NCBI RefSeq assembly: GCF_000369005.1
Contig: NZ_KB849765.1
Coordinates: 496,001 to 560,000, forward strand
Reading direction: 5' to 3'
Length of the DNA stretch: 64,000 nucleotides
Origin: Acinetobacter beijerinckii CIP 110307
GTDB lineage: Bacteria > Pseudomonadota > Gammaproteobacteria > Pseudomonadales > Moraxellaceae
Below are positions 18,517 to 27,068 of the stretch, piece after piece. The number at the start of each line of letters is the position of its first letter. The first letter of the stretch is position 1. A model generated the notes under the pieces. That model was not told the origin of the DNA. It ran no database searches and saw only the letters and a list, made by a program, of their open reading frames with translations. The translations under genes and the position numbers were made by a program.

Positions 18517-20143
18517 CTTCATCTGTTAACTTAGCAATAAGATAATTCACATATATCTTTTGAAAGCTTGAAATCTGCGCTCTTTCATTCAGCATCTCGA
18601 TTACAAACTTTTTTTGCTGGTTAGGTAGTCGAGAGATGAGGTGATGAACTCTAGTATTCAGGAACCGACTGTCTTTTTGAAAATCTTTAAAAATAAATTG
18701 ATTTAGGCTATTTTTATCAGCATTTCTAATACTTTCTAAATCTAAATCTGAATACGAGCTATCTATATAAACATTATAAATAGCGTCTTTTAAAGTGGGC
18801 AGATTTGGATTTAGTTTCAAGAATTCTTGAATAATACTTTGAAATCCATGAACTCCAAATAACTCACTTCCCTTAAAGGCATTTCTATCTTTAGATAATT
18901 TTTCCTTAATCCAACTGATAATCTTTGATTCAAGCAACTTAGCTTTTTCAAACTCTCCGAAGTCTTCCAACGTACTAATACAAGCTCTAAGGTCACGTAA
19001 AGAACTAACACCAATACTTTGGCAAGAAATTGAATATAACCGATCTATAAAATTATCACTTGCCTGATAATTATCACGCTCATCAAAAAGAGCTGAAAGT
19101 TTGTCCTGTAATTTATTATTGGCATCACTTATCACCTCGGATTGGGCTAACTTTATTAAGGCCTCATTTGAAAAATCATCTTTCTGGTCAAACCACTTTT
19201 TAAATTCAATCAGCCAAAGATCGTTTTTTATGAAAAAAGTTGAAACTTCGTTTAAATTTTTATAAGTTTGCTTTTTTTGATCTGACCAATTTTCTCTTTG
19301 CTGCTCTGTAAAACATTGGCAGTCCTCCCATCCATACTCTAACTTACTGAAATCACAAATTAAGTAACCTTGAAGAATTCTTATTAATATAATTTCTTTA
19401 GTCGAATCAGCTACTGTTTCTGGCAGCTTACTTCTAAACTCTCGATATAACTTAATTACTTTTTGAAAGAATCGAAAATTATGAATTTCTAATTTATTAG
19501 CAAACTCCACCATCAAATCAACAAGCTGATCATCAATGTCTTTGGTATTTTCTCGAATCAAAGGCTCAACAGAATTGATAATAATCGTTTCATCAACTAG
19601 TTTTTCCTTATAGTCCGCATACTTCTGCTTATTGTCACCTTCTGCTTTATCTTCATCTAAAATCAAAATGATCTGACAATTTTTTTCTAATTTTAAATAA
19701 TTTGCTAAACCCATAACGTCTTTTATATCTAATTTATTAGACATACGCTCGAAGTCATCAAAGCAGATGATGGCATCTTTGACCTGATTAAACATAAGGC
19801 TATCAAAAATTTTAGTAGAAGCGTTTAATCCAAATTGTGAAACTCTGGTATCTTTTAAAATCGATGGTAACCCCCGAATCCATCGAGGAATCTCTAAAGC
19901 TGAATGGTTATTCTCAATATTGCTATAAATATGCGTTTTTAAATCACTCAGCGACTCAAGACCAAATAATGAGACATAGACGTACTTCTTTTTAAAATTA
20001 TATCCACCTATACATCTTTTCCAAAAGAAAGTCTTACCAACACCCCAAGGCCCAGTAATCGCAATTGCTGTGCCGATCTCTTCATTTCTAATATTGTGTT
20101 CTAGTCGCTCTTTTAATCTTTTTTCTTTCTCTAATATGTCCAT
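18503..20143 (-). CDS. KAP-like P-loop NTPase, function unknown
   Basis: About 546 residues from the ATG at 20143 (a TTG 14 codons upstream is possible; neither has a clear ribosome site). Walker A is GPWGVGKTFFWK near residue 30. Walker B is AIICFDDFERM near residue 125, of the DD-x-ER kind seen in KAP and STAND-like NTPases; CQIILILDEDK follows as a sensor strand. Then comes a helical region with no membrane segment and no recognisable effector. The gene is AT-rich. It is convergent with uvrA and starts 54 bases after the stop of a diguanylate cyclase gene on the same strand. KAP-like NTPases recur in anti-phage systems, so a defence role is possible but unproven. Confidence 0.8.
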   Translation of the reverse strand: MDILEKEKRLKERLEHNIRNEEIGTAIAITGPWGVGKTFFWKRCIGGYNFKKKYVYVSLFGLESLSDLKTHIYSNIENNHSALEIPRWIRGLPSILKDTRVSQFGLNASTKIFDSLMFNQVKDAIICFDDFERMSNKLDIKDVMGLANYLKLEKNCQIILILDEDKAEGDNKQKYADYKEKLVDETIIINSVEPLIRENTKDIDDQLVDLMVEFANKLEIHNFRFFQKVIKLYREFRSKLPETVADSTKEIILIRILQGYLICDFSKLEYGWEDCQCFTEQQRENWSDQKKQTYKNLNEVSTFFIKNDLWLIEFKKWFDQKDDFSNEALIKLAQSEVISDANNKLQDKLSALFDERDNYQASDNFIDRLYSISCQSIGVSSLRDLRACISTLEDFGEFEKAKLLESKIISWIKEKLSKDRNAFKGSELFGVHGFQSIIQEFLKLNPNLPTLKDAIYNVYIDSSYSDLDLESIRNADKNSLNQFIFKDFQKDSRFLNTRVHHLISRLPNQQKKFVIEMLNERAQISSFQKIYVNYLIAKLTDEEKES

Positions 20144-20197
20144 CAGATCATAATGCTTTAAATATAAAATTTTATAATAATTCAATAATTGAGCGAA

Positions 20198-21913
20198 TCA
20201 AGTCTCAACTATATTCTTCCCTTTTACTTTCGCTTTTAACAACGACTGATCGGCTTTTTCCAATAATTCCAACCAACTTTCAGCACCAATCGCAACACCA
20301 ATACTGACCGAAACCTGAATCAATTCATCAACATTCGAGGTCATAATATTTTGCTTTAAAATTCCTGAACGAATATTTTCAGCTATGGCTTTTGCAGCAC
20401 CCATTTCAATACTTTCAATGACCACTAAAAACTCATCACCGCCATAACGCACAATCAAATCAGAAACTCTTACATGATGCTTAAGCTGATCTGCAATCAT
20501 CGTAATCACTTCATCACCTACAATATGCCCATATCGATCATTCACAAATTTAAAATTATCAATATCAATTGCGAATACGCAGGTCTGAGATAGCGCATTT
20601 GGTTTAGCGATTAAATGATTAACATACTCTTCCAAAGCCAAGCGATTAGATACCCCCGTAAGCATGTCGGTATTTGCAATTTTTTTTAATTGCGACTCCA
20701 TCATATCCCGCTGCTTCAACATAAGCTTTAAGTTATCAATTGCGCCAAACAGCGATAAAAACTCTTGCTTAGGTTGTTTGGTAATTAGTTCAGAACTGTC
20801 CGATAATTCTAAAATCATGTCTCTGGCATTAATCAAAGGTGTAAAAACCTTTCGTTTGGTATAAATCATCGTAAAAAGTGCAATCAGCAAAGACAAGCTA
20901 GAAATAGACAAGGTGAACATAAACTGCTGTTTGGCTTTTCTATTCTGCTGTGTAGCAATACGAATACTATGATCTAAAATATAATTTTGCAGATCCATGA
21001 CTGTTGTAAATTTACCAACGATACGCTCTGTAAGTTGCGTGCCTGTTAAAAAATACGCCTGACCCGCTTTACTTTCATCTAATAATTGACGAACTAAGGG
21101 TAATCCTTTGTCAAGAAATTCGCTTTTGACCCTTTGATGTAAACGAATATATTCAGGTGTTTTGGTGTACTGTGGTTGGATCGCATCAACTAATGACCAA
21201 AGATAATGTGATTGATGCTCAGTTTGTAAAGAACGTGCTCGATTCACATCTGAAATAGTTTCTGAAAAAGTAATTGGTGCCATGACATTGGACGCAACAC
21301 GTCCAGCTTGATCACGCATATCGGTTAAAATTAAGATGGAAATAAAATAATTTGACATTCTGCTGTCTTGGCTTTTTGATTGAGCCATTAACTCATTTAA
21401 AAAGTTACGGCTTTCATCCCATACAGCAAACATCTCTAAAATGGCATGATCAAGCTGAGCAGATGTCCGCTCGGAATGAGTTATTTCAGCATATGCATCG
21501 ACAATTTTACGTGAGTTTTCCAGTTTAAATTTTAAGTCGGTTTGCAATTTTTGCGCTAAGGATTTAAAACCTGCTTGATCTAATGTAGTGATCGTTTCAT
21601 TAATTTGACCATCCACGACTTGTCTAAATTCAGCTAATTCTTTTTTATTTTTTTCAATTTCTTCAGGTGTACTCGACATGACTTTATTTGAAGGAGCACG
21701 CTCTCTCGAAATTTTATTCGCAGTTTTCACTAAAGCACGTAGACTTGTAATCTCAGTAAGCACCTGATTTGTTTTATTATATTCTTTATAGCTATTCAAT
21801 ATCAAAGGAATAGAAATATATAAAATCGATAAAATTATGATAGCCATACAGAAAAAAAGTCGAAGACTGATTTGTTCTGAACGTAATTTGACACGCTTTA
21901 ACTTACGTCCCAT
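20198..21913 (-). CDS. Membrane-bound diguanylate cyclase (GGDEF)
   Basis: A 571-residue signalling protein. One membrane helix at about 20-40 (LFFCMAIIILSILYISIPLI), a helical sensor region of about 280 residues probably in the periplasm, and a second helix near 335-355 precede the GGDEF domain. The active motif RYGGDEF is intact (GGDEF at 491-495), and an RVSD five residues before it fits the inhibitory I-site, so the enzyme should make cyclic di-GMP with feedback control. The sensory ligand is unknown. The next gene, an NTPase, starts 54 bases after it and may be co-transcribed. Confidence 0.9.
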   Translation of the reverse strand: MGRKLKRVKLRSEQISLRLFFCMAIIILSILYISIPLILNSYKEYNKTNQVLTEITSLRALVKTANKISRERAPSNKVMSSTPEEIEKNKKELAEFRQVVDGQINETITTLDQAGFKSLAQKLQTDLKFKLENSRKIVDAYAEITHSERTSAQLDHAILEMFAVWDESRNFLNELMAQSKSQDSRMSNYFISILILTDMRDQAGRVASNVMAPITFSETISDVNRARSLQTEHQSHYLWSLVDAIQPQYTKTPEYIRLHQRVKSEFLDKGLPLVRQLLDESKAGQAYFLTGTQLTERIVGKFTTVMDLQNYILDHSIRIATQQNRKAKQQFMFTLSISSLSLLIALFTMIYTKRKVFTPLINARDMILELSDSSELITKQPKQEFLSLFGAIDNLKLMLKQRDMMESQLKKIANTDMLTGVSNRLALEEYVNHLIAKPNALSQTCVFAIDIDNFKFVNDRYGHIVGDEVITMIADQLKHHVRVSDLIVRYGGDEFLVVIESIEMGAAKAIAENIRSGILKQNIMTSNVDELIQVSVSIGVAIGAESWLELLEKADQSLLKAKVKGKNIVET

Positions 21914-22348
21914 TCAACCACCTTGTTTTTTTTCAAAAGCCATCCCGAATAAATTTTAAACAATGAATAATTTTACCTGATTTTCAAAATATACTGGCAT
22001 TATTAATCTCATTTTTCTATGCATTTAAATATATACAACAACATCATATTCTTTTTATTATTTAATTTTTCTCTAAATTTAATTTCAATTTAAATAAGCA
22101 ATAAATTTGATCAAACACCATCAAAATAAAAAGGATAATTCAATTTAAAACAATGCATTAAGAAAACACTTAACGTGCAAATAATGATCACTATATATGG
22201 TTTAATTTATATGTTTAAAACATATGAAAAATTAAAAGCACAATATCAATTTTTTAATTTTAATTAAAAATTCATCATCGGAGATTTAAATCTTTAACAT
22301 AAAAATAAACAATTTCACAAACTGAACACGCTACGAGATACTTTTATT

Positions 22349-22456
22349 AGATAGATACTGCGAATTTAGTTCAGTGATTCCTCAGGATGTTTTCTCCCTC
22401 CATTAAAAACATCCTTTTCGATCCCAGCCTTTTCAAATCAGGTTGGGATTTTTTTA
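22349..22456 (+). ncRNA. Candidate small RNA with C-rich loop
   Basis: Two hairpins in a row with no ORF. The first is a 10-bp stem, AGGATGTTTT (22384-22393) and AAAACATCCT (22406-22415), whose loop contains CTCCCTCC, complementary to a Shine-Dalgarno sequence. The second is a classic terminator. A weak promoter, TTCACA, 17 bases, GATACT (22314-22342), would give a start near 22349. The 5' end is a guess. Confidence 0.45.
22421..22456 (+). terminator. Rho-independent terminator, orphan
   Basis: Stem ATCCCAGCC (22421-22429) and GGTTGGGAT, followed by a run of T. No protein gene lies before it on this strand for over 1 kb of same-direction sequence, so it should end a non-coding transcript. 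Confidence 0.8.
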
Positions 22457-22573
22457 TTCATAGATATAGACAATCTAAACTTAGTCATATCAACAATTAG
22501 ATTTACCGTTGGTTTTGATACAATAGTGAAGTTCTTGATATTGCAATAATGATGATAAAGTCAAAATTCAGAC

Positions 22574-22606
22574 AAAAAAAAGCTCAACCTTGGGGAAAGC
22601 TGAGCT
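22574..22606 (-). terminator. Rho-independent terminator, orphan
   Basis: On the minus strand AGCTCAGCTTT pairs with AAGGTTGAGCT (two G-U pairs) around CCCC (22596-22606, 22581-22591), followed by at least seven T. No minus-strand protein gene lies upstream before omp33-36, which is on the other strand. Confidence 0.8.
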
Positions 22607-22680
22607 AGTAAAAAGAGATGTGAATACACATCGAATACTAAGAAATGTTATGAGATATAATGCAAATTAAATACCTCTTA
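22574..22680 (-). ncRNA. Candidate small RNA with CCCC tetraloop terminator
   Basis: On the minus strand a possible promoter, TTTACT, 17 bases, CATAAT (22715 to 22687), would start transcription near 22680. The transcript would carry a short hairpin, GATGTG/CACATC (22617-22632), then a terminator with an 11-bp stem whose loop is CCCC. It faces the other candidate RNA tail to tail. There is no plausible ORF. Confidence 0.4.
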
Positions 22681-22843
22681 GTGCTCATTATGAGAACTAT
22701 GTCTCAAAAAGTAAAGTTGATTAAATAGATCGGATTTGTTTTTATTATCGCTTTTGCGAATGAATAATTTGTAGTCATAATGCGATCAGAGACTAAATTT
22801 ACACATCAATTAATTGATATTCATCTAATAATCAGGATAAATA

Positions 22844-22897
22844 ATGAAATATGTCACACTAATTAATAGTCAATATGACAAAATTAAGAAACACTAA
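22844..22897 (+). CDS. Tiny ORF (17 residues), possible leader or relic
   Basis: ATG with AGGA six bases upstream, encoding MKYVTLINSQYDKIKKH. It ends one base before the ATG of the next small ORF, an arrangement that would permit coupled translation. No family is recognised, and it may be a random frame or a remnant. Confidence 0.2.
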   Translation: MKYVTLINSQYDKIKKH

Positions 22898-22898
22898 A

Positions 22899-22982
22899 AT
22901 GAAAAAAACGATTACAAAAATCGGTTTATCCAATAACAAAAGACTACATATTCCACTTCCTGAATCATTTAAAGGCTATTAA
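22899..22982 (+). CDS. Tiny ORF (27 residues), possible gene relic
   Basis: Begins MKKTITKIGLSNNKRL and ends PLPESFKGY; an in-frame ATG at 22875 would add eight residues. The pattern of a lysine-rich start followed by RLHIPLPESF looks like the first strand-helix of a larger small protein that then stops, so it may be a truncated remnant. I do not recognise the family. Confidence 0.25.
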   Translation: MKKTITKIGLSNNKRLHIPLPESFKGY

Positions 22983-23024
22983 AAATCAATATATGTTATT
23001 GTAAAAAATCAGTTTAATTTCAGG

Positions 23025-23052
23025 TTGACAATAAAAAGTACAATTGTATATT
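23025..23052 (+). promoter_or_regulatory. Distal promoter of omp33-36
   Basis: A perfect TTGACA (23025-23030), a 16-bp spacer and TATATT (23047-23052), about 120 bases before the start codon. Confidence 0.7.
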
Positions 23053-23108
23053 TTTTAATCTAAAAATTCACATTTACATTCATTCGTCGGGAGATTCAAT
23101 TTATTACA

Positions 23109-23136
23109 TTGACTTCATATTTTGTTACAATACAAT
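23109..23136 (+). promoter_or_regulatory. Proximal promoter of omp33-36
   Basis: TTGACT (23109-23114), a 16-bp spacer and TACAAT (23131-23136), about 40 bases before the start codon. Two near-consensus promoters fit an abundant outer-membrane protein. Confidence 0.7.
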
Positions 23137-23177
23137 GACTCCAACTTTACCCATTACTGTTAATGCTGGAAATTGTT

Positions 23178-24047
23178 ATGAAAAAACTCGGTTTAGCCAC
23201 TGCTTTATTATTAGCCATGACCGGTGCTCATGCTTACCAAGTAGAAATTCAAGGTCAGTCTGAAGCTCTAGATTCTAACGATGAAAAAAGAGATTTTAAT
23301 AACTACACAGTTGGCGGACAAGCAACTTACTACTTCAAAAATGTAGATGCTTCTAAAGGTCCTTTAGCAGAAGCTGCTTTCGTTAACCAAGCGTCAAATG
23401 TATCTTTAGGTTATAACTTTGCTAATCTTGACGAAGTTAAATCTCAAAACGTAGGTGTTAAAGCTGAAGCTTATGTACAAACTCCATATACACCAGCATA
23501 TGCAAGCTTAAGCTATAGCGCTACTGACAACGATGGTAAATATGGTCTTAGCGATGACCGTGGTCAGCGTTGGGCTGTTGAATTTGGTACTGTAATCGCT
23601 CCAAATTTCCTTGTTGCTGTTGGTTATACAAGCGTTGTTGAGCAAACATCTTTTGATACATTCAAAATCTTAAACAGTGGTTTTGCTAAAGCAGTTGGTG
23701 AAACAGCTACTATCGCTGATGACCAAGATGCAATCACTGCTCGCACTAAATACGTTGGTGCGATCGATGGTACTCCAATGTCAATCGGTTTCGAGACAGG
23801 TATCGTTTACGGTGAAGACACTGCATACGAGTTAAAAACTGATTTGTACTTGAACTCTCAACTTAGCGCAGGCGTTTCTTACGCTGAATCTAGCTTTGCT
23901 GGTTCACCAGATTCAGCTTGGGGTGTTAACGTAAATTACTTCATCACTCCAGCGATTGCTGTTGGTGCAAGCTACGTAAATGCTAATGCTGTAGGTTCTG
24001 ATGAAGATATGCAAACTGTAGGCTTAAACGCTAAAGTACGCTTCTAA
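23178..24047 (+). CDS. omp33-36: Outer-membrane porin Omp33-36
   Basis: A 289-residue outer-membrane beta-barrel protein. The signal peptide MKKLGLATALLLAMTGAHA is followed by YQVEIQGQSE, and the protein ends in the barrel-closing KVRF with terminal Phe. It matches the Acinetobacter Omp33-36 family along its whole length as I remember it, including GPLAEAAFVNQASNVS, FLVAVGYTSV and ARTKYVGAIDGTPMSIGFE. In A. baumannii this porin forms a water/small-solute channel and is linked to carbapenem uptake and virulence. I use the ATG at 23178 and not the in-frame ATG five codons earlier, because only it gives a clean signal peptide and it has GGAA upstream. Confidence 0.92.
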   Translation: MKKLGLATALLLAMTGAHAYQVEIQGQSEALDSNDEKRDFNNYTVGGQATYYFKNVDASKGPLAEAAFVNQASNVSLGYNFANLDEVKSQNVGVKAEAYVQTPYTPAYASLSYSATDNDGKYGLSDDRGQRWAVEFGTVIAPNFLVAVGYTSVVEQTSFDTFKILNSGFAKAVGETATIADDQDAITARTKYVGAIDGTPMSIGFETGIVYGEDTAYELKTDLYLNSQLSAGVSYAESSFAGSPDSAWGVNVNYFITPAIAVGASYVNANAVGSDEDMQTVGLNAKVRF

Positions 24048-24083
24048 TCTTGTTATCAATGTTCTAATCAGGCATTGATGCAT

Positions 24084-24113
24084 AAAAAACCAGCTCATGT
24101 GAGCTGGTTTTTT
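24084..24113. terminator. Bidirectional terminator omp33-36 / response regulator
   Basis: A 14-bp stem, AAAAAACCAGCTCA (24084-24097) and TGAGCTGGTTTTTT (24100-24113), with a 2-base loop; suited to both convergent genes. Confidence 0.92.
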
Positions 24114-24148
24114 TATTGTGTTTAAATAACTGAATGACTTGTTCTTTT

Positions 24149-24799
24149 TTACATCTTTTTATCTTCAATATTTAACGCACTGATTGCTAAAACAGCCTGT
24201 GTACGATTTTGCACACCTAGCTTACGGAAAATAGCCGTTACATGCGCTTTAATAGTCGCTTCAGACACATCTAATTCATAAGCAATCTGTTTGTTCAATA
24301 AGCCTTCTGCCACCATCATCAGAACACGAAACTGCTGTGGAGTGAGTGATTGCAAACGCTCTGCTAATGCTGTTTCGTCAGCCGCTCTAGGATCAAAACC
24401 AGAGTGTGTTGGTAAATTCGGTGGTAACCAAATCTCACCTTCTAAAACAAGTTTAATCGCTTCACCAATATGACTTGGGTGAGATGACTTTGGAATATAT
24501 CCCATTGCACCATGTGCAATCGCTCGCTGAATAATCGACACTTCTTCATGCGCCGAAACTACGATGATCGGTATTGCTGGATATTGTGCTCGCACATAAA
24601 CCAAAGCAGAAAAACCAGATGCACCAGGTAGATTTAAATCGAGTAAAACTAAATCAGGTTCAGAACCATGTTCCAATTTTTCATAGAACTCATCAACATC
24701 CGCAGTTTCCTGAATCTGAGCTTGAGGAATGCTATAACGAACCGCTTGAATCAAAGCATGTCTAAATAAAGGGTGGTCATCTACAATTAAAATATTCAT
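24149..24799 (-). CDS. NarL/FixJ-type response regulator
   Basis: A 216-residue two-component regulator. The receiver domain has the acidic pair in IVDDHP, the phosphorylation site Asp54 in VLLDLNLPGASG, the switch Ser in VVSAHEE and the lysine in GYIPKSSHPSH. The LuxR-type helix-turn-helix is at about 145-205 (SLTPQQFRVLMMVAEGLLNK; SEATIKAHVTAIFRKLGVQN). No histidine kinase gene is in the window, so it is an orphan here and its input is unknown. Confidence 0.92.
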   Translation of the reverse strand: MNILIVDDHPLFRHALIQAVRYSIPQAQIQETADVDEFYEKLEHGSEPDLVLLDLNLPGASGFSALVYVRAQYPAIPIIVVSAHEEVSIIQRAIAHGAMGYIPKSSHPSHIGEAIKLVLEGEIWLPPNLPTHSGFDPRAADETALAERLQSLTPQQFRVLMMVAEGLLNKQIAYELDVSEATIKAHVTAIFRKLGVQNRTQAVLAISALNIEDKKM

Positions 24800-25151
24800 A
24801 AGCGTTTTACGCAGTCTGCAAGTACGTCACTGTACGGTGTTTATTCAAATTTAATCTATCTTAGCCTATTTTGAAATAAACTGTTGGTCTGAGATCAAAA
24901 CTTGTTTATTTCAAATCACTGGAAAACAAATCAGATATTGATATAAATCACACAACCTAGGTCAATCAAGAAATACTATACAGAAATAACCATTAGAAAC
25001 AGAGCATTAAATTGATTTAATTTTTCTTAACTTTATGTTTCTAGATATATCTATAAAACAGATAAGCTTGCAGCATTTCCTTATTTTACAGTACATACCC
25101 TCATGTAGATAAATAAATAGCAATTCGAAATGATCTTTTTAGGCAGTTGCT
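24800..25151. other. 352-bp divergent intergenic region
   Basis: Upstream of both the response regulator (-) and the sulfone gene pair (+). AT-rich. A short inverted repeat, GTAC-N6-GTAC, lies near 24822, close to the response-regulator start. I see no sigma-54 (GG-N10-GC) promoter before the sulfone genes that I would trust. Confidence 0.4.
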
Positions 25152-25892
25152 ATGTCCAATTACAATATCCCATCTACTCCTCTTAATATTGTTGCAGTAT
25201 CAGGTGGTTTAAATAGTCCTTCAAAAACAGAAAGTCTGGTTCAAGCCATTCTTGACGAGCTTTCAGAAGCAATCAATATTAAAGTTCATTTTGTAAAGCT
25301 TAGTGAAATCGGACCGTTGTTAGGCGGAGCAATTTACCGTAACCAGTTACCACAACGGGTACAGGATGATTTGGCTGCTGTAGAAGCAGCAGATGCGCTT
25401 ATTGTTGGTACACCTGTGTATCGAGCTTCATTTACAGGTTTATTCAAGCACTTTTTTGACTTCGTAGAGCAAACCGCTTTGGTTGACGTGCCGGTGTTAT
25501 TAGCTGCTTCAGGTGGCAGTGATCGTCATGCCCTTGTACTGGAGCATCAATTACGCCCCTTGTTTAGCTTCTTCCAAGCACAAACCTTACCAATTGGTGT
25601 TTATGCGACTGATCGAGACTTTACGCCTGAATATACGGTAAAAAGTGAGCAATTATCAGACCGAGTGACTTTAGCTGTCGCTCGGGCATTACCAATTTTG
25701 GAATGGGCACCTGCCAAAGGTCAACGAGCAGCAGCGATCAAAACCAAAACTGAACAAGCCAATCAGAACTTGGGTATTAACAAACAAATTGAACAAGCTG
25801 AGGTATTACCTTCAGCAGCCGTTCCTAGTCTAGATGCTGCTGAGTCTCGCCTACATCCTAAGTCAGGCAAAAAATTAACCCATGTCGCATAA
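25152..25892 (+). CDS. MsuE-like NAD(P)H:FMN reductase
   Basis: A 246-residue flavodoxin-fold reductase. VAVSGGLNSPSKTESLVQAI is the phosphate-binding loop, and ALIVGTPVYRASFTGLFKHF is the typical second motif of the SsuE/MsuE family. It supplies reduced flavin to two-component monooxygenases, here most probably SfnG, whose gene follows by 26 bases in the same direction. The C-terminal 50 residues after ILEWAPAKGQ look unstructured and longer than in SsuE. Confidence 0.88.
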   Translation: MSNYNIPSTPLNIVAVSGGLNSPSKTESLVQAILDELSEAINIKVHFVKLSEIGPLLGGAIYRNQLPQRVQDDLAAVEAADALIVGTPVYRASFTGLFKHFFDFVEQTALVDVPVLLAASGGSDRHALVLEHQLRPLFSFFQAQTLPIGVYATDRDFTPEYTVKSEQLSDRVTLAVARALPILEWAPAKGQRAAAIKTKTEQANQNLGINKQIEQAEVLPSAAVPSLDAAESRLHPKSGKKLTHVA

Positions 25893-25918
25893 ATCAACTC
25901 TTTAGAGAGGATACAAAA

Positions 25919-27025
25919 ATGACAATCGCAGAATCAGCAATTAAATTTGCTTATTGGGTTCCCAATGTTAGTGGTGGTCTGGTTGTCAGTACGATTGAAC
26001 AACGCACCGATTGGAGCTATGACTATAATATACGTTTAGCCCAAGCAGCTGAAAAAAATGGCTTTGAGTATGCACTTACTCAAATCCGCTTTACCGCAGG
26101 CTATGGTGCAGATAATCAACATGAATCAGTCAGTTTCAGCCATGCTTTACTGGCAAAAACTGAAAAACTCAAAGTGATTGCAGCCATATTACCAGGACCT
26201 TGGAAGCCTGTACTTGCAGCAAAACAACTGGCAACCATTGATTATCTAACTCAAGGACGTGTTGCAATCAATGTGGTCAGCGGCTGGTTTCGTGGTGAGT
26301 TTGATGCGATTGGTGAACCTTGGCCTGAACACGATGAACGCTATGTAAGATCAGAAGAGTTTATTCGCACTTTAAAGGGGATTTGGAGCACTGATAATTA
26401 TAGTTTCGATGGAAAATATTACCAATTTCAGAATTACACGCTTAAACCTAAACCTGTGCAAAAACCCTATATCGAAGTATTCCAAGGCGGTAGTTCACGT
26501 GCTGCACGTGATATGGCAGCGCGTGTATCTGATTGGTATTTTACCAATGGCAACAGTGTCGAAGAAATCAAAAAACAAGTGGATGATGTCCGAAGTAAAG
26601 CCAAACAAGCCAATCGACAAGTCAAGGTTGGAGTAAATGCCTTTATTATCGCCCGTGATACAGAGGAAGAAGCTAAAGCCGTGTTAAATGACATCATTGC
26701 ACACGCCAATGTTGAAGCGGTGAATGCCTTCGGTGATGCTACTCGTGAGGCAGGTGCAGCCGCTCCAGAAAAAGAAGGTAACTGGGCAAAATCAACATTC
26801 GACGATTTAGTACAATATAACGATGGTTTTAAAACCAATTTGATCGGTACTCCGCAACAAATCGCTGAACGAATTGTGGCGTTGAAAAATGTCGGAGTTG
26901 ACCTCATTCTGTCAGGCTTCCTACATTTCATTGAAGAAGTTGAATATTTTGGAGCAAAAGTATTACCGTTGGTTCGTCAGTTAGAACAACAGCAGGAAAT
27001 TCAACTGGAGGCTAAATCGGCATAA
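25919..27025 (+). CDS. sfnG: Dimethylsulfone monooxygenase (SfnG)
   Basis: A 368-residue bacterial-luciferase-like flavin monooxygenase. SfnG turns dimethylsulfone into methanesulfinate with FMNH2, letting cells use it as a sulfur source. Typical sequence is AYWVPNVSGGLVVSTIEQRT, AINVVSGWFRGEFDAIGEPW and IGTPQQIAERIVAL. The ribosome site GAGAGGA is 9 bases before the ATG. The upstream reductase gene supports the two-component assignment. No ssu or msuD gene is in the window, so the further steps are elsewhere. Confidence 0.92.
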   Translation: MTIAESAIKFAYWVPNVSGGLVVSTIEQRTDWSYDYNIRLAQAAEKNGFEYALTQIRFTAGYGADNQHESVSFSHALLAKTEKLKVIAAILPGPWKPVLAAKQLATIDYLTQGRVAINVVSGWFRGEFDAIGEPWPEHDERYVRSEEFIRTLKGIWSTDNYSFDGKYYQFQNYTLKPKPVQKPYIEVFQGGSSRAARDMAARVSDWYFTNGNSVEEIKKQVDDVRSKAKQANRQVKVGVNAFIIARDTEEEAKAVLNDIIAHANVEAVNAFGDATREAGAAAPEKEGNWAKSTFDDLVQYNDGFKTNLIGTPQQIAERIVALKNVGVDLILSGFLHFIEEVEYFGAKVLPLVRQLEQQQEIQLEAKSA

Positions 27026-27068
27026 CCTTGGCATTGAATAAGAAGAAAAATAAAAACGATTGAATCTT

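Larger units (their letters stand above)
21914..23024. other. Large AT-rich intergenic region with no full-size gene
   Basis: About 1.1 kb between the GGDEF gene and the omp33-36 promoters, very AT-rich. It contains no ORF above about 40 codons with a convincing start. I do see two convergent hairpin terminators (22421-22456 on +, 22574-22606 on -), each with structured sequence before it, and two tiny ORFs with a ribosome site at 22844-22982. From 21914 to about 22330 I see nothing beyond the likely GGDEF promoter. Confidence 0.7.

Noticed and set aside
22271..23110. Similar TTCAT...TCGG-GAGATT...ACAT strings at 22271 and 23079, as a duplicated leader
   Set aside because: The match needs gaps and is in very AT-rich sequence; chance similarity is likely.
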